From the NCBI RefSeq assembly GCF_050947875.1, contig NC_134569.1, positions 17,443,631 through 17,507,630 on the forward strand: a stretch of 64,000 bases of DNA, given 5' to 3'. This document shows positions 44,717-53,823 of the stretch, piece by piece. The notes under the pieces are model-generated. The model saw only the letters and a list, made by a program, of their open reading frames with translations, had not been told where the DNA came from and did no database searches. This DNA comes from Dermacentor variabilis (Eukaryota > Arthropoda > Arachnida > Ixodida > Ixodidae). The position numbers were made by a program, and so were the translations under genes. Positions within the stretch are counted from its first letter, which is position 1. Every line of letters starts with the position of its first letter.

Positions 44717-47700
44717 GCGTTCCGTCGGAAGTTTCGGGAAAATGAGAAAGGCAAAAGTGAGTCATATACAGAGTTTGCGTATAGGCTTATGTCGAACATG
44801 CAGGAGTGGCTCAAAGAAGAGAAAGCGTTTGGTGACCACGATAAAGTTCTGCAGTGTTTCGGGCTAGAACAGTTTTATAGTCGGTTACCGGAGAACGTGC
44901 GATACTGGGTCTTGGATAGGCCAGACGTGAGTACGGTGGCTAGAGCCGCTGAGCTAGCCGAGGAGTTTGTGACGCGTCGAGCTCGCGGAGCTAAGGACGG
45001 TCAAAAGGGTGAATTTGGCTCCAAGTCTGAGAGGCCAAGGTTCACGCCCATGAGATTTAAGGGGGACACGCGTAGTGAGGATGCGAGTGAAAGCAATCCG
45101 ACCAAACGTAAAGAGACGGCAGCCGAAGCCGAACGCAGAAAGCGGTTCGAGATGAGGCGAGCGGGCGTTTGTTATACGTGCCAGAAGCCGGGTCACTTTT
45201 CGGCGCAGTGTCCGGAAACAACACCAAAAGTTGTGTTTTTTTCAATAGGCAGCACGGACGAGAACATGAAGCTTCTCGAGCCTTACATGCGAGACCTCCT
45301 CGTGAACGGGAAAGAGTGCCGAGTGCTTCGCGATTCCGCAGCTACGATGGATGTAGTTCACCCATCTTACGTAGAACCCCATATGTTCACGGGCGAGTGC
45401 GCATGGATCAAGCAAGCCGTGGAAGCTCATAGCGTGTGTCTGCCGGTAGCAAAAGTGCTTATTGAAGGACCTTTCGGAGCGCTTGAGACAGAGGCGGCAG
45501 TGTCATCTATGCTGCCACCCCAGTACCCGTACCTATTTTCAAACAGGTCCGATCACCTCCTGCGCGAGAAGGGGCTTTTGTTTGGTGAAGCTAGTGTTCA
45601 GGCCTTAACCAGATCGAAGGTTCGGGAGCTCGCTGCAAAGGCGGTAGTTGCGGGGCCGACGTTATCAAACAACGAAAAAGGGTCAGAGGCGCAGCAAGCT
45701 GATATTCCGAGCACGCCCGAACTGAATAAACTTGAGTCTGTAACGTTAAAGGCACCAGATACCGGAGAGGAAAATCCCGATGCGGGAAAGTTAGAAGAGC
45801 TATCTACTGATTTGCTCATCGCGCCTACGTCAGACGGACTTGATAGGTTGCTAAAAGTCAGCCGGACGGCTTTGATAGCCGAGCAAAAAAAGGATGGCAG
45901 CCTGGAAAACGTGCGCTGCAATGTCAAAGAAGGTATCGCCAGGAAAACTGCGCGTTTTGTGGAAAGGGGTGGAGTCCTGTACCGGAAGTATCTAGACCGC
46001 CGAGGAGTGGAGTTCGATCAGCTGGTCGTGCCTCAATGCTATCGTCAGGATCTGTTGCGCTTGTCACACGGGGGTTCGTGGTCCGGACACCTAGGAGTTA
46101 AGAAAACTAAGGACCATCTCTTGCAAGAGTACTATTGGCCAGGGTGTTTTCGGGACGCAGACCATTTCGTGAGGACATGTGACACTTGTCAGCAGGTGGG
46201 CAAACCAGGGGACAAATCGAGGGCGCCGTTGAAATTGGTACCTATCATTACGGAGCCTTTTAGACGGCTCGTTATTGATACTGTGGGACCTCTGCCGGTA
46301 ACAGCCACGGGGTACAGACACATTTTGACTGTGATCTGCCCAGCGACAAAGTTCCCTGAAGCAGTGCCGCTTAAAGAACTCAGCTCAGTTGAGATAGTTA
46401 ATGCACTACTGTCCATATTTGCGCGAGTTGGTTTTCCTGCAGCAATTCAATCAGATCAGGGCACAGTGTTTACTAGCGCTTTGACGACAACTTTTCTCGA
46501 GAGGTGTGGGGTAAAGCTGTTACACAGCTCAGTGTACCACCCACAGTCGAATTCCGTTGAGAAGCTCCACTCCGTCATGAAGCGCGTGTTGAGAGCCTTG
46601 TGTTTTGAACATCAAACTGACTGGGAGCTGTGTCTGCCTGGGGTGATGTTTGCGTTAAGAACCGCGCCGCATGCAGCTACGGGGTTTTCGCCAGCTGAAC
46701 TGGTGTACGGTCGCTCGCTTCGATCTCCGCTTCGCATGCTTCGAGAATCGTGGGAAGGTAGGGGCGACGATCCAGTCGTGGTGGAGTACGTGCTTAAGCT
46801 CCTCGAACGCTTAAGAAGGGCACAGGAGTTGTCAGGTGAAGCAATGACAAAGGCCCAGCAGAGGGCCAAGGTTTATTATGATCGGACAGCCAGGGCCCGT
46901 CGTTTTGAGGTTGGCGATGAGGTCATGATATTGCGCACATCGCTAAACAACAAACTAGACGTGCAGTGGGAGGGCCCAGCACGAATTGTTCAGAAACTGT
47001 CGGAAGTTAACTACGTGGTAAGTCTGCCAGGAAAGCGGAAAGCACAGCAAGTTTACCACTGTAATCTGCTCAAACCTTATAGACAACGGGAAGCAGTGGT
47101 GTGCATGATGATAAACGTTCCTGAAGAGCTTCCAGTCGAGCTTCCGGGACTAGGCTCAGTGACGAACAGGGAAGACACCGGTCAAGTCATTAGTGACCTT
47201 ATCAGTAAAGCACCGCTGTCGCCCGAGCAGAAAACCGAACTACACCAGCTATTACAAGAGTTTCAGGGTCTGTTCTCTGAGAGGCCTGGTAGGACTTCTG
47301 TACTTACTCATGATATAGAACTTACCTCCACAGAGCCAGTACGATCCAAGGCGTATCGGGTGTCACCCCGCCAGAGCGATATTATGGAGGCTGAGGTAAA
47401 GAAAATGCTACAGCTCGGTGTTATTGAGGCAGGTGAGAGTGATTATACCTCCCCTTTGATTTTAGTTGAGGTACCGGGCAAGGAACCTCGTCCTTGCGTC
47501 GACTACCGCAGGCTTAATTCCATCACTAAGGATCAAATTTATCCGATCCCTAACATCGAGGAGCGCCTTGAGAAAGTTAGTAGCGCTCAGTTTATTTCCA
47601 CCCTAGATCTTGTCAGGGGTTATTGGCAGGTTCCACTTACAGAAGAGGCTAGTAGGTATGCGGCGTTCATTTCACCAATGGGAACATTCCGTCCTAAAGT

Positions 47701-48595
47701 GTTGAGTTTTGGTTTGAAGAACGCGCCATACTGTTTTTCAAGCCTCATGGATAAAGTGTGGCGGGGACAGCAAGAATTCGCTTTACCGTATCTAGACGAC
47801 GTAGCGATATTCTCCGCATCCTGGTCTGAGCATATGGCACACTTGCGGGCAGTGCTAACCCGCCTGCGCGAAGCGGGCTTGACAGTCAAGGCTCCTAAGT
47901 GCCAGATAGCACAGGCCGAGGTTGTCTACCTCGGTCACGTGATTGGTCAGGGTCGTCGCCGCCCCTCTGAAATAAAAGTGGCCGCTGTGCGAGACTTTCC
48001 GCAACCGCGCACAAAGACCGATATTCGGTCGTTCTTAGGTGTCGCCGGCTACTATCAGAGGTACATCCCTAGGTACTCTGATATCGCGGCTCCCCTGACG
48101 GATGCTCTAAGAAAGACAGAGCCTCAAACAGTCGTCTGGGACGAGACCAAGGAAAGAGCTTTTAGCGCCCTAAAGAGTGCCCTAACAAGCCAGCCTGTGC
48201 TACGATCGCCAGACTATACAAAAGGGTTCATTGTTCAGTGCGATGCTAGTGAGCGAGGCATGGGCGTTGTACTGTGCCAACGGGAAAATGGAGAAGTAGA
48301 ACACCCCGTCCTGTATGCTAGTCGTAAGCTGACCAGTCGTGAGCAGGCGTATAGCGCCACCGAGAAAGAGTGTGCATGTCTCGTGTGGGCCGTTCAGAAA
48401 TTGTCATGCTATCTAGCCGGCTCGAGGTTTATCATTGAGACGGATCACTGCCCTCTCCAATGGCTGCAGACCATCTCTCCCAAAAATGGCCGCCTCCTGC
48501 GCTGGAGCCTCGCTTTACAACAATATTCCTTTGAGGTACGTTACAAAAAGGGGAGTCTCAACGGTAACGCCGATGGCTTAAGTCGAAGCCCCTAA
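44717..48595 (+). CDS. Gag C-terminus and Pol (PR-IN-RT-RNase H) of the Gmr1-like element
   Basis: One open frame after the stop (first ATG 44789, 1268 aa). It holds the rest of the SCAN/capsid-like region (FGLEQFYSRLPENVRYWVLD) and a CCHC knuckle CYTCQKPGHFSAQC (45170-45211). A protease-like segment has DSAAT at 45332. Integrase has zinc motif H-x6-H-x29-C-x2-C (46067-46189) and catalytic D46277, D46454, E46559 (34 residues between the last two), then a GPY/F-like module to the CNLLKPY motif (~47085). Reverse transcriptase follows (PCVDYRRLN, TLDLVRGYWQVPL, YLDD at 47789-47800). RNase H ends the frame (D48242, E48368, D48443, NADGLSRSP). Integrase-before-RT is reversed from ordinary Ty3/Gypsy. 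Confidence 0.93.
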   Translation, partial: AFRRKFRENEKGKSESYTEFAYRLMSNMQEWLKEEKAFGDHDKVLQCFGLEQFYSRLPENVRYWVLDRPDVSTVARAAELAEEFVTRRARGAKDGQKGEFGSKSERPRFTPMRFKGDTRSEDASESNPTKRKETAAEAERRKRFEMRRAGVCYTCQKPGHFSAQCPETTPKVVFFSIGSTDENMKLLEPYMRDLLVNGKECRVLRDSAATMDVVHPSYVEPHMFTGECAWIKQAVEAHSVCLPVAKVLIEGPFGALETEAAVSSMLPPQYPYLFSNRSDHLLREKGLLFGEASVQALTRSKVRELAAKAVVAGPTLSNNEKGSEAQQADIPSTPELNKLESVTLKAPDTGEENPDAGKLEELSTDLLIAPTSDGLDRLLKVSRTALIAEQKKDGSLENVRCNVKEGIARKTARFVERGGVLYRKYLDRRGVEFDQLVVPQCYRQDLLRLSHGGSWSGHLGVKKTKDHLLQEYYWPGCFRDADHFVRTCDTCQQVGKPGDKSRAPLKLVPIITEPFRRLVIDTVGPLPVTATGYRHILTVICPATKFPEAVPLKELSSVEIVNALLSIFARVGFPAAIQSDQGTVFTSALTTTFLERCGVKLLHSSVYHPQSNSVEKLHSVMKRVLRALCFEHQTDWELCLPGVMFALRTAPHAATGFSPAELVYGRSLRSPLRMLRESWEGRGDDPVVVEYVLKLLERLRRAQELSGEAMTKAQQRAKVYYDRTARARRFEVGDEVMILRTSLNNKLDVQWEGPARIVQKLSEVNYVVSLPGKRKAQQVYHCNLLKPYRQREAVVCMMINVPEELPVELPGLGSVTNREDTGQVISDLISKAPLSPEQKTELHQLLQEFQGLFSERPGRTSVLTHDIELTSTEPVRSKAYRVSPRQSDIMEAEVKKMLQLGVIEAGESDYTSPLILVEVPGKEPRPCVDYRRLNSITKDQIYPIPNIEERLEKVSSAQFISTLDLVRGYWQVPLTEEASRYAAFISPMGTFRPKVLSFGLKNAPYCFSSLMDKVWRGQQEFALPYLDDVAIFSASWSEHMAHLRAVLTRLREAGLTVKAPKCQIAQAEVVYLGHVIGQGRRRPSEIKVAAVRDFPQPRTKTDIRSFLGVAGYYQRYIPRYSDIAAPLTDALRKTEPQTVVWDETKERAFSALKSALTSQPVLRSPDYTKGFIVQCDASERGMGVVLCQRENGEVEHPVLYASRKLTSREQAYSATEKECACLVWAVQKLSCYLAGSRFIIETDHCPLQWLQTISPKNGRLLRWSLALQQYSFEVRYKKGSLNGNADGLSRSP
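45300..45640 (+). other. Protease-like region with a DSA active-site variant
   Basis: Between the zinc knuckle and integrase. The sequence CRVLRDSAATMDVVHPSYV sits where a retropepsin D-[ST]-G is expected, but glycine is replaced by alanine. A flap-like hydrophobic region follows (CLPVAKVLIEGPFGALETE). Identity as protease comes from position and this motif only. Confidence 0.6.
45980..47090 (+). other. Integrase domain, located before RT
   Basis: Zinc-binding HHCC, then the catalytic core with LVIDTVGPLP, IQSDQGTVF, YHPQSNSVEKLH, then ALRTAPHAATGFSPAELVYG and the C-terminal QWEGPARIVQKLSEVNYVV module. Inserts the cDNA into the chromosome. The last two catalytic residues are 34 apart instead of the usual 35. 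Confidence 0.92.
47330..48595 (+). other. Reverse transcriptase and RNase H domains at the C-terminus of Pol
   Basis: Begins after the linker with LFSERPGRTSVLTHDIEL. RT palm motifs end with YLDDVAIFS. The connection has FLGVAGYYQRYIPRYSDIA. RNase H carries VQCDASERGMG, SATEKECACLVWAV, ETDHCPLQW and NGNADGLS. All expected catalytic residues are present. Confidence 0.93.
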
Positions 48596-49080
48596 CGTAG
48601 GAATCAGCCTCAAAATTGTTTGTTACTGATGTTTTTCTTCCTGAGGCAGGATTTTTTTTAACGTATTGCTTTTGTTTAGTGTTTCAAAGTGATGATATGC
48701 TTTCTAGTGCAATTTTTCAATTTGTGGACGCGTTCTGAGTGATGCTAGACTACTGTAAGGAACTAGGCAGTGGTATAACAAGGGGAAAGAGCCTGGCAGG
48801 GCTTAGTGAGGGTTGTGCCGTGCTTGCTGACTGAGCGGTTGAGTTTCAGCGTAGTTTTAACGCTTGCCGGGAACGAGAACAAAAATGTGAACTCTCCCGA
48901 AGTCACTTTGCAGTGTCCCGTGCGAACCTGAACAAGAGAACGAGGCCTTCTCTGTGCGCTGCGCTCAAGAAACGTCGAGGGACGCCCGACTTCGGTTATG
49001 AGCATCATCGAGCGACATCCCTCCGGACAGCGGATGCAGTCCCCTGTCCATCGGGATCTCCTTCCCCCGGCGGGGCGGTC
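48596..49080 (+). other. 3' untranslated region of the LTR element
   Basis: 485 bp, non-coding. The bases just before the LTR (GGCGGGGCGGTC) are the only purine-rich candidate for a polypurine tract, and it is weak. No env-like frame. Confidence 0.6.
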
Positions 49081-49921
49081 TGTTGCGATTCGCCTGCGAC
49101 ACGTGGTTTTGCCGGCGCGACTGCGGCGGGGCGGCAGACATTTTGGCCCGATCGTCGTCGCCGCAACACTCATCGCCAGGTGTTTCCAGGCGCGTCTGCG
49201 GCGATGCGACCGCCTAGGGATCCTCCTCGCATTCCAGTCATTGTGCCCGAAACAGGCGATGCCAAAGCAGGGATCTCATTCCAGTTATTGGGCCCGAAAC
49301 AGGCGATGCCAAAGCAGGGATCTCGTTCCAGTCATTGTGCCCGAAACAGGCGATGCCAAAGCAGGGACCAGCCTCTCATTACAGTCATTGTGTCCGACCG
49401 GCAGCGCCACGACAGGGTGCTACGAGATCGTGCGCAGCGCCACGACAGAGTGCTACGAGATCGTGCGCAGCGCCACGACAGAGTGCTACGAGATCGTGCG
49501 CAGCGCCACGACAGGGTGCTACGAGATCGTGCGCAGCGCCACGACAGTGTGCGTCACCATTAGCCCATTGTACATTCACGTGCTCGTCTTTTGAGGGGTT
49601 CCTTCTTGCCCTCAACTGCGAGAGTATAAAAACAGCTGCCCCCGGACGCCAAAAGGAGGGCTCCGATTTCTTCTGTTGAGTGAAGTGCTCTCCCGTCTCT
49701 CTACTACGGTCAAACCTGACCACCAACTCTTTGCGATGTTAAAATAAACAAGTTGTTTTGTTGTTACCAGTCGACTCATGCTTTGCCGGGACCTTCGGAT
49801 GCTTCCAGTTGTACCCCAGGCCGCCAGGCCAACGCTACCCTTGGGGCTTGCGACCCAGGTACAACCACGGGCGTCAGCGCCGAGTTTCCCAACAGATCGT
49901 ACCAGCAGTCCGATCCAAACA
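49081..49921 (+). repeat. 3' LTR, 841 bp
   Basis: Same length and, by reading, same sequence as the 5' LTR, including both tandem arrays, TATA box and AATAAA. TCAG follows at 49922-49925. Confidence 0.93.
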
Positions 49922-49925
49922 TCAG

Positions 49926-50210
49926 GCATACTACAAAAAGTACTACAGTTTATGGAGCACTACAGTCTGTGGGAAAGCTCTCTTATACAGAAATCAAGAA
50001 TGATACAACAAGCTCTCGTCAACATTGCAGACCCTCTTAGCCAGTCTGGCCTCTCATTTTCTGACAAGTCAGCTTACATAGACGTCGGAAATAAGACCAG
50101 TATTAAGAATTACACCAGCAGATTGCACGTTGTGCTTCACATAGCTGGGCAAATATATCCGCAAATCAACATCCCAAGATCCTCAGCTAGTGTAAGAGCA
50201 AGATGACAGA
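49926..50210 (+). pseudogene. LINE RT-thumb fragment (I-type, tentative)
   Basis: The frame ending at 50206 reads SRMIQQALVNIADPLSQSGL, then SFSDKSAYIDVGNKTSIKNY. This resembles the region after the RT catalytic site in I-type LINEs (KSGLSLSxEKSAY). The LTR element appears to have landed at its 5' edge. Short and unconfirmed. Confidence 0.45.
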
Positions 50211-50223
50211 GCCAGCACGTAGG

Positions 50224-52408
50224 TGAATTAATTACACCATCACCATCAGCACCAGTAGCCTATTTTATGATGTCTACAGCAGGGCGAACACTTCTCCCTG
50301 CGATCTCCAATTATCGCTGTCCTGCGACAACTGGTTCGAGCTAGCGCCTGCGAATTTCTTAATTTCATCATCCCACCCACTCTTATGCCGTCCTCGACTG
50401 CGCTACTCTTCTCTTGGCGCCCATTCTGTAACCCTAATGGTCCACCGGTTATCTAACATTCGCGTTACATGAACTGCCCAGCTCTATTTATTTCTCTTAA
50501 TGACAATTAGAATACGGCTATCCCTGTTTGCTCTCTGATCCACACCGCTCTCTTCCTGTCTCTTAACATTATACCTAACATTCTTCGTTCCATCGCTTTT
50601 TGCGCGGTCCTTAACTTGCTTTCGAGCTTCTTTGTCAGTCTCCAAGTTTCTGCCCCATATGTCAGCACTGGTAGAATGCACTGATTGTTCACTTTTTTTA
50701 AAAATGATAATGGTAAGCTTCCAGTCAGCATCTGACAATGTCTAACATGATCTTGGCTTCTAGCGCGAAGTGAAACACGGACACAGAAAGGAGCAGACAG
50801 GACGACCGTTCGTCCTGTCTGCTCCTTTCTGTGTCTGTGTTTCACTTCGCGCTAGAAGCCAAGATCATGTTACCGTACCAACTCGCCCAACTGTCTATCC
50901 TTTTGCATTACATTTCTAACAATGTCTGCCGAATGCGCTCCAACCCATTTTTATTTTATTCTTCTGTAAGTTTCCTTCTGATGACCAGGGTCCCGTGCGA
51001 GTAATTGACATCGGTAAACGTACTCCCTCACAGACTCTAGAGGCTGACTGGCGATCCTGTACTCTTGTTCCCTTGAGCGGCTATTGATCATTATCTTTGT
51101 CTTCTGCATACTAATCTTCAACCCCGCTCTTATACACTCTCTGTTAAGGTCCTCAATCATTTGTTGTAATTCGTCCCCAGTTTTGCTGAACAGGACAATG
51201 TCATCTGCAAATCGAAGGTTGCTGAGATATTCGCCGTTGATCCTTACTCCTAAGCTTTCCCAGTTTAATAGCTTGGATACTTCTTCCAAGCACGCAGTGA
51301 ACATCATTGGAGCGATTGTGTCTCCTTGTCTGACCCCTTTCTTGATAGGTATCTTCCTACTTTTCTTGTGGAGAATTAAGGTAGCTGTGGAATCTCTGTA
51401 GATACTTTCCAAGATATTTACGTAAGCCTCCTGTACTCCTTGATTACGTAATGTCTCGATGACTCCTGGCATCACGACTGAATCCAATGCCTTTTCGTAA
51501 TCTATGAAAGCCATATGAGAGGCTGATTGTACTCAGCAGATTTCTCCATTACCTGATTGGTGACATGGACGTGATCCATAGTTGAGTATTCCTTCCTGAA
51601 ACCTGCCTGTTCCCTTGGTTGACTAAAGTCTAGTGTTGCCCTAATTCTATTGGAGATTATCTTTGTGAATATTTTATATAACATTGGAAGTGAGCTAATA
51701 TTTTTTCAATTCTTTAACGTCTCCCTTTTTGTAGATTGGTATGATGTTGGCATTCTGCCATTTCTCTGGGACCCTTGAAGTCGATAGACAGTTTGTGTAA
51801 AGGGCCGCTAAATTTTGAAGCATTATGCTTCCACCATCTTTGATTAAGTGGACTAGTAGTCCATTTCTCGTTTCACCATTAGGGCCTTTGCAGGTCCTCT
51901 TTTTGTTCCAACGCTTCCTGGAGAAGGTGTTCATTATTCGCAGCTTATTCCTTTCCGTGAATTCTACCAGCATGTCTCTACTAGTGTTTCTAGAACTAAC
52001 ACCATAGTTGCCACTTGCTTGTTCACCAGCCTGCTTTTTCCATACTTTTGCACTGAAGTGGCCCATTACTACAGTGTACTGAGTTTGCGCTTTGCGCATC
52101 GCTAATTCAACATCTTCATAAAACTGTTCTATTTCTTCATCGTCGTGGCTGGAGGTTGGAGCGTAGGTTTCTACTACCTTTATTCTATACCTCCTATTCA
52201 GCTTTATTACGACTACTGCTACCCTCTCATTTATGCTGTAGAATTCGTCAATGTTGCCCGCTATGTCCTTATGGATTAGGAGTCCTACTACGAACTGCTT
52301 ATCTGGTAGTCCTCTATAGCAGATGACTTGGCTATTTGTCAGCACTGTATAAGCCTCACCAGTTCTAACCTCATTAAGGCCATGCGGAATCAGGGTATAG
52401 ACGAGCCG
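50224..52408 (-). pseudogene. Degenerate RTE-type LINE (EN-RT), internally deleted
   Basis: Read on minus from 52408: EN motifs (ICYRGLPDKQF, VVETYAPTSSHDDEEIEQFY, VVMGHFSAKV), then RNTSRDMLVEFTERNKLRIM. The frame then jumps from RTCKGPNGET directly into RT sequence (VPEKWQNANIIPIYKKGD), so the end of EN and start of RT are deleted. RT continues in broken frames (AGFRKEYSTMDHV, FIDYEKALDSV, GVRQGDTIAPMMF, FADDIVLFSKT near 51200). A 128-bp palindrome is inserted at 50744-50871. The C-terminus (ILPVLTYGAETWRLTKK, KAMERRMLGIMLRDRK) matches the 3' pieces at 6822 and 62862. Non-functional. Confidence 0.82.
50744..50871. repeat. 128-bp near-perfect palindrome
   Basis: AACATGATCTTGGCTTCTAG runs to a centre at GACGACCGTTCGTC and returns as the reverse complement ending CATGTT. 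One mismatch seen in about 62 bp per arm (ACGGACAC against GTGTCTGT). Inserted in the RTE coding region; no gene inside. Confidence 0.92.

Positions 52409-52414
<6 letters not shown>

Positions 52415-52445
<31 letters not shown>
52415..52445. repeat. (TA)n microsatellite
   Basis: About 15 TA units at the left edge of the fold-back structure. Confidence 0.9.
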
Positions 52446-52447
<2 letters not shown>

Positions 52448-52487
52448 GCAGGAAAGAGACGACGAACTTTTTGGAAGACTTCTTTTA

Positions 52488-52572
52488 CTTAACGTTTTCG
52501 GCTGGTGGACCAGCCTTCGTCAGAGTACACTGTACTCTGACGAAGGCTGGTCCACCAGCCGAAAACGTTAAG
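52488..52572. repeat. 85-bp palindrome with two mirrored hammerhead-like cores
   Basis: On + CTGACGA (52537-52543), hairpin GGCTGG-TCCA-CCAGCC, then GAAAACGTTAA. The reverse complement of the same motif lies at 52490-52523. Compare the core at 42729: same CTGACGA plus one A, same stem position, same GAAA.. and CGTTAA. Confidence 0.75.
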
Positions 52573-53297
52573 AGGAAGCTTTAGCTCGGGCCCAACTCCG
52601 ACGCGGCCTATTCAAATACATGTAAAAACGCAAAAACGTTTTTCTGAGATAACCCTCGGACCGATTTTAATGAAATTTGTTGCATTTGAGAGGGCAAGTG
52701 AAATTCTAGTGACTGTTGGTCGCGGAATTTCTATTTAGGTCCTGAATTTTGTCTAAAAGATATTCAAAAATTCGAAAGTTTGAAAAAAATAGAAGCACGA
52801 AGTTTACAAATTCATAACTCTGCATCAAGAGCAGATATCGCGGTTCTGTAAACGAGATCCATCAGATCATTGAAAGCGGACAAATTCGATACGTCATTTT
52901 ATATCTTACGTGAATTTGTTACGTTGTTTACATTGGGTTCTTCAAAACCTATATTTCCATTTTACTATATTTTTTGAAATTCATGTGTAACGTATCAATT
53001 TTGTCCGCTTTAGATGTGCTATTAGATGCAGTTCACGGAATCGTATTATCAATTTTCGTTGCTGAGTTATAGAGTTGTAAACTTGATAGTTTCGTTTTTT
53101 GAAAATTGTTGATTTTTGCCAATTTTTTATAAAAAATTGACGACCTAAATCGAAAATTTGAAACCAACAGTCACTAGATTTTAGGTTTTTCTTTTAAATG
53201 CAACAAATTTCGTCAAATTTGGTGCAGTGGTTGCCGAGAAAAACGAATTCTGCTTTTACATGTATTTAGATAGGAGCACCCGAGCTAAAGCTTCCTC
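52572..53297. mobile_element. 726-bp palindromic MITE
   Basis: Ends GAGGAAGCTTTAGCTCGGG and its reverse complement, with TAA on both sides (52569-52571, 53298-53300). Inner parts are also mirrored along nearly the whole length (AATTTGTTGCATTTGA against TTAAATGCAACAAATT; GCGGACAAATTCGATACGT against ACGTATCAATTTTGTCCGC), more diverged than the ends. No coding. A TAA target duplication fits Harbinger-type MITEs. Confidence 0.8.
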
Positions 53298-53384
53298 TAA
53301 AGTAAAAGAAGTCTTCCAAAAAGTTCGTCGTCTCTTTCCTGCGTATGTTACGTCGGGTCCTGCGTGCTGAACTTTGAAGAAAAC

Positions 53385-53388
<4 letters not shown>

Positions 53389-53419
<31 letters not shown>
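53389..53419. repeat. (TA)n microsatellite
   Basis: About 15 TA units. Confidence 0.9.
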
Positions 53420-53422
<3 letters not shown>

Positions 53423-53685
53423 CGGGTGTTAAAGGTTGCCAGGGTCAGTTTTCATTGGCGGCCTGTCCGTGTCCAGAGATTCTTAGCACCCTCTATTGCG
53501 TTAGAGGTCTTACTACCGCCTTGATACCGCCTGCTGGGGACTGAGGGCCATTGGGTAATTGAATGAGTGATTTGGGAGGGAGTGGCCGAATACTGCACCA
53601 AGGAGGCCAATTCCTATTCTGATGAGGGAGTGTCTTGTTTAGAGTATCTTGCTTAGTGGGTCTTCCTAATTTGGTTGTACCTGGA

Positions 53686-53751
53686 TTAGTATAGCCCCAC
53701 TTGCTCTCGGCGTTTCTGCCGGTGTCAGGCGAGCAAGTGGGGCTATACTAA
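53686..53751. repeat. Hairpin with ~21-bp stem
   Basis: TTAGTATAGCCCCACTTGCTC and GAGCAAGTGGGGCTATACTAA around a 24-nt spacer, next to (TA)n at 53752-53820. 53420-53685 upstream is unassigned. Confidence 0.85.
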
Positions 53752-53757
53752 TATATA

Positions 53758-53820
<63 letters not shown>
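53752..53820. repeat. (TA)n microsatellite
   Basis: About 33 TA units with one interruption (ATCTATA). Confidence 0.9.

Positions 53821-53823
<3 letters not shown>

Larger units (their letters stand above)
42954..49921 (+). mobile_element. Gmr1-like Ty3/Gypsy LTR retrotransposon (Gag-PR-IN-RT-RH)
   Basis: A 6968-bp element with 841-bp LTRs (42954-43794, 49081-49921) that start TG, end CA and look identical on reading. It is flanked by a 4-bp duplication TCAG (42950-42953, 49922-49925). Leader 43795-44149, one gag-pol frame 44150-48595, 3' untranslated region 48596-49080. RT and RNase H sequences are Ty3/Gypsy-like, but integrase precedes RT, which is the arrangement of Gmr1-type elements. 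No env. The only coding damage I see is one in-frame stop at 44714-44716. Transcription should start in the LTR (TATAAAA at 43498). Confidence 0.93.
52447..53343. mobile_element. Fold-back structure interrupted by a MITE
   Basis: The left sequence CGCAGGAAAGAGACGACGAA onward through TTTTTGGAAGACTTCTTTTA is mirrored at 53301-53343. Between them lie an 85-bp palindrome (52488-52572) and the 726-bp MITE (52572-53297) that split the right arm. Without the MITE it is a ~170-bp inverted repeat, probably two Penelope-type 3' tails head to head. Confidence 0.75.

Noticed and set aside
45301..45640. Possibility that the region after the zinc knuckle is a host-derived insert and not a protease
   Set aside because: Same frame, right position and retropepsin-like DSA motif; no sign of a boundary. 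Kept as protease-like with reduced confidence.
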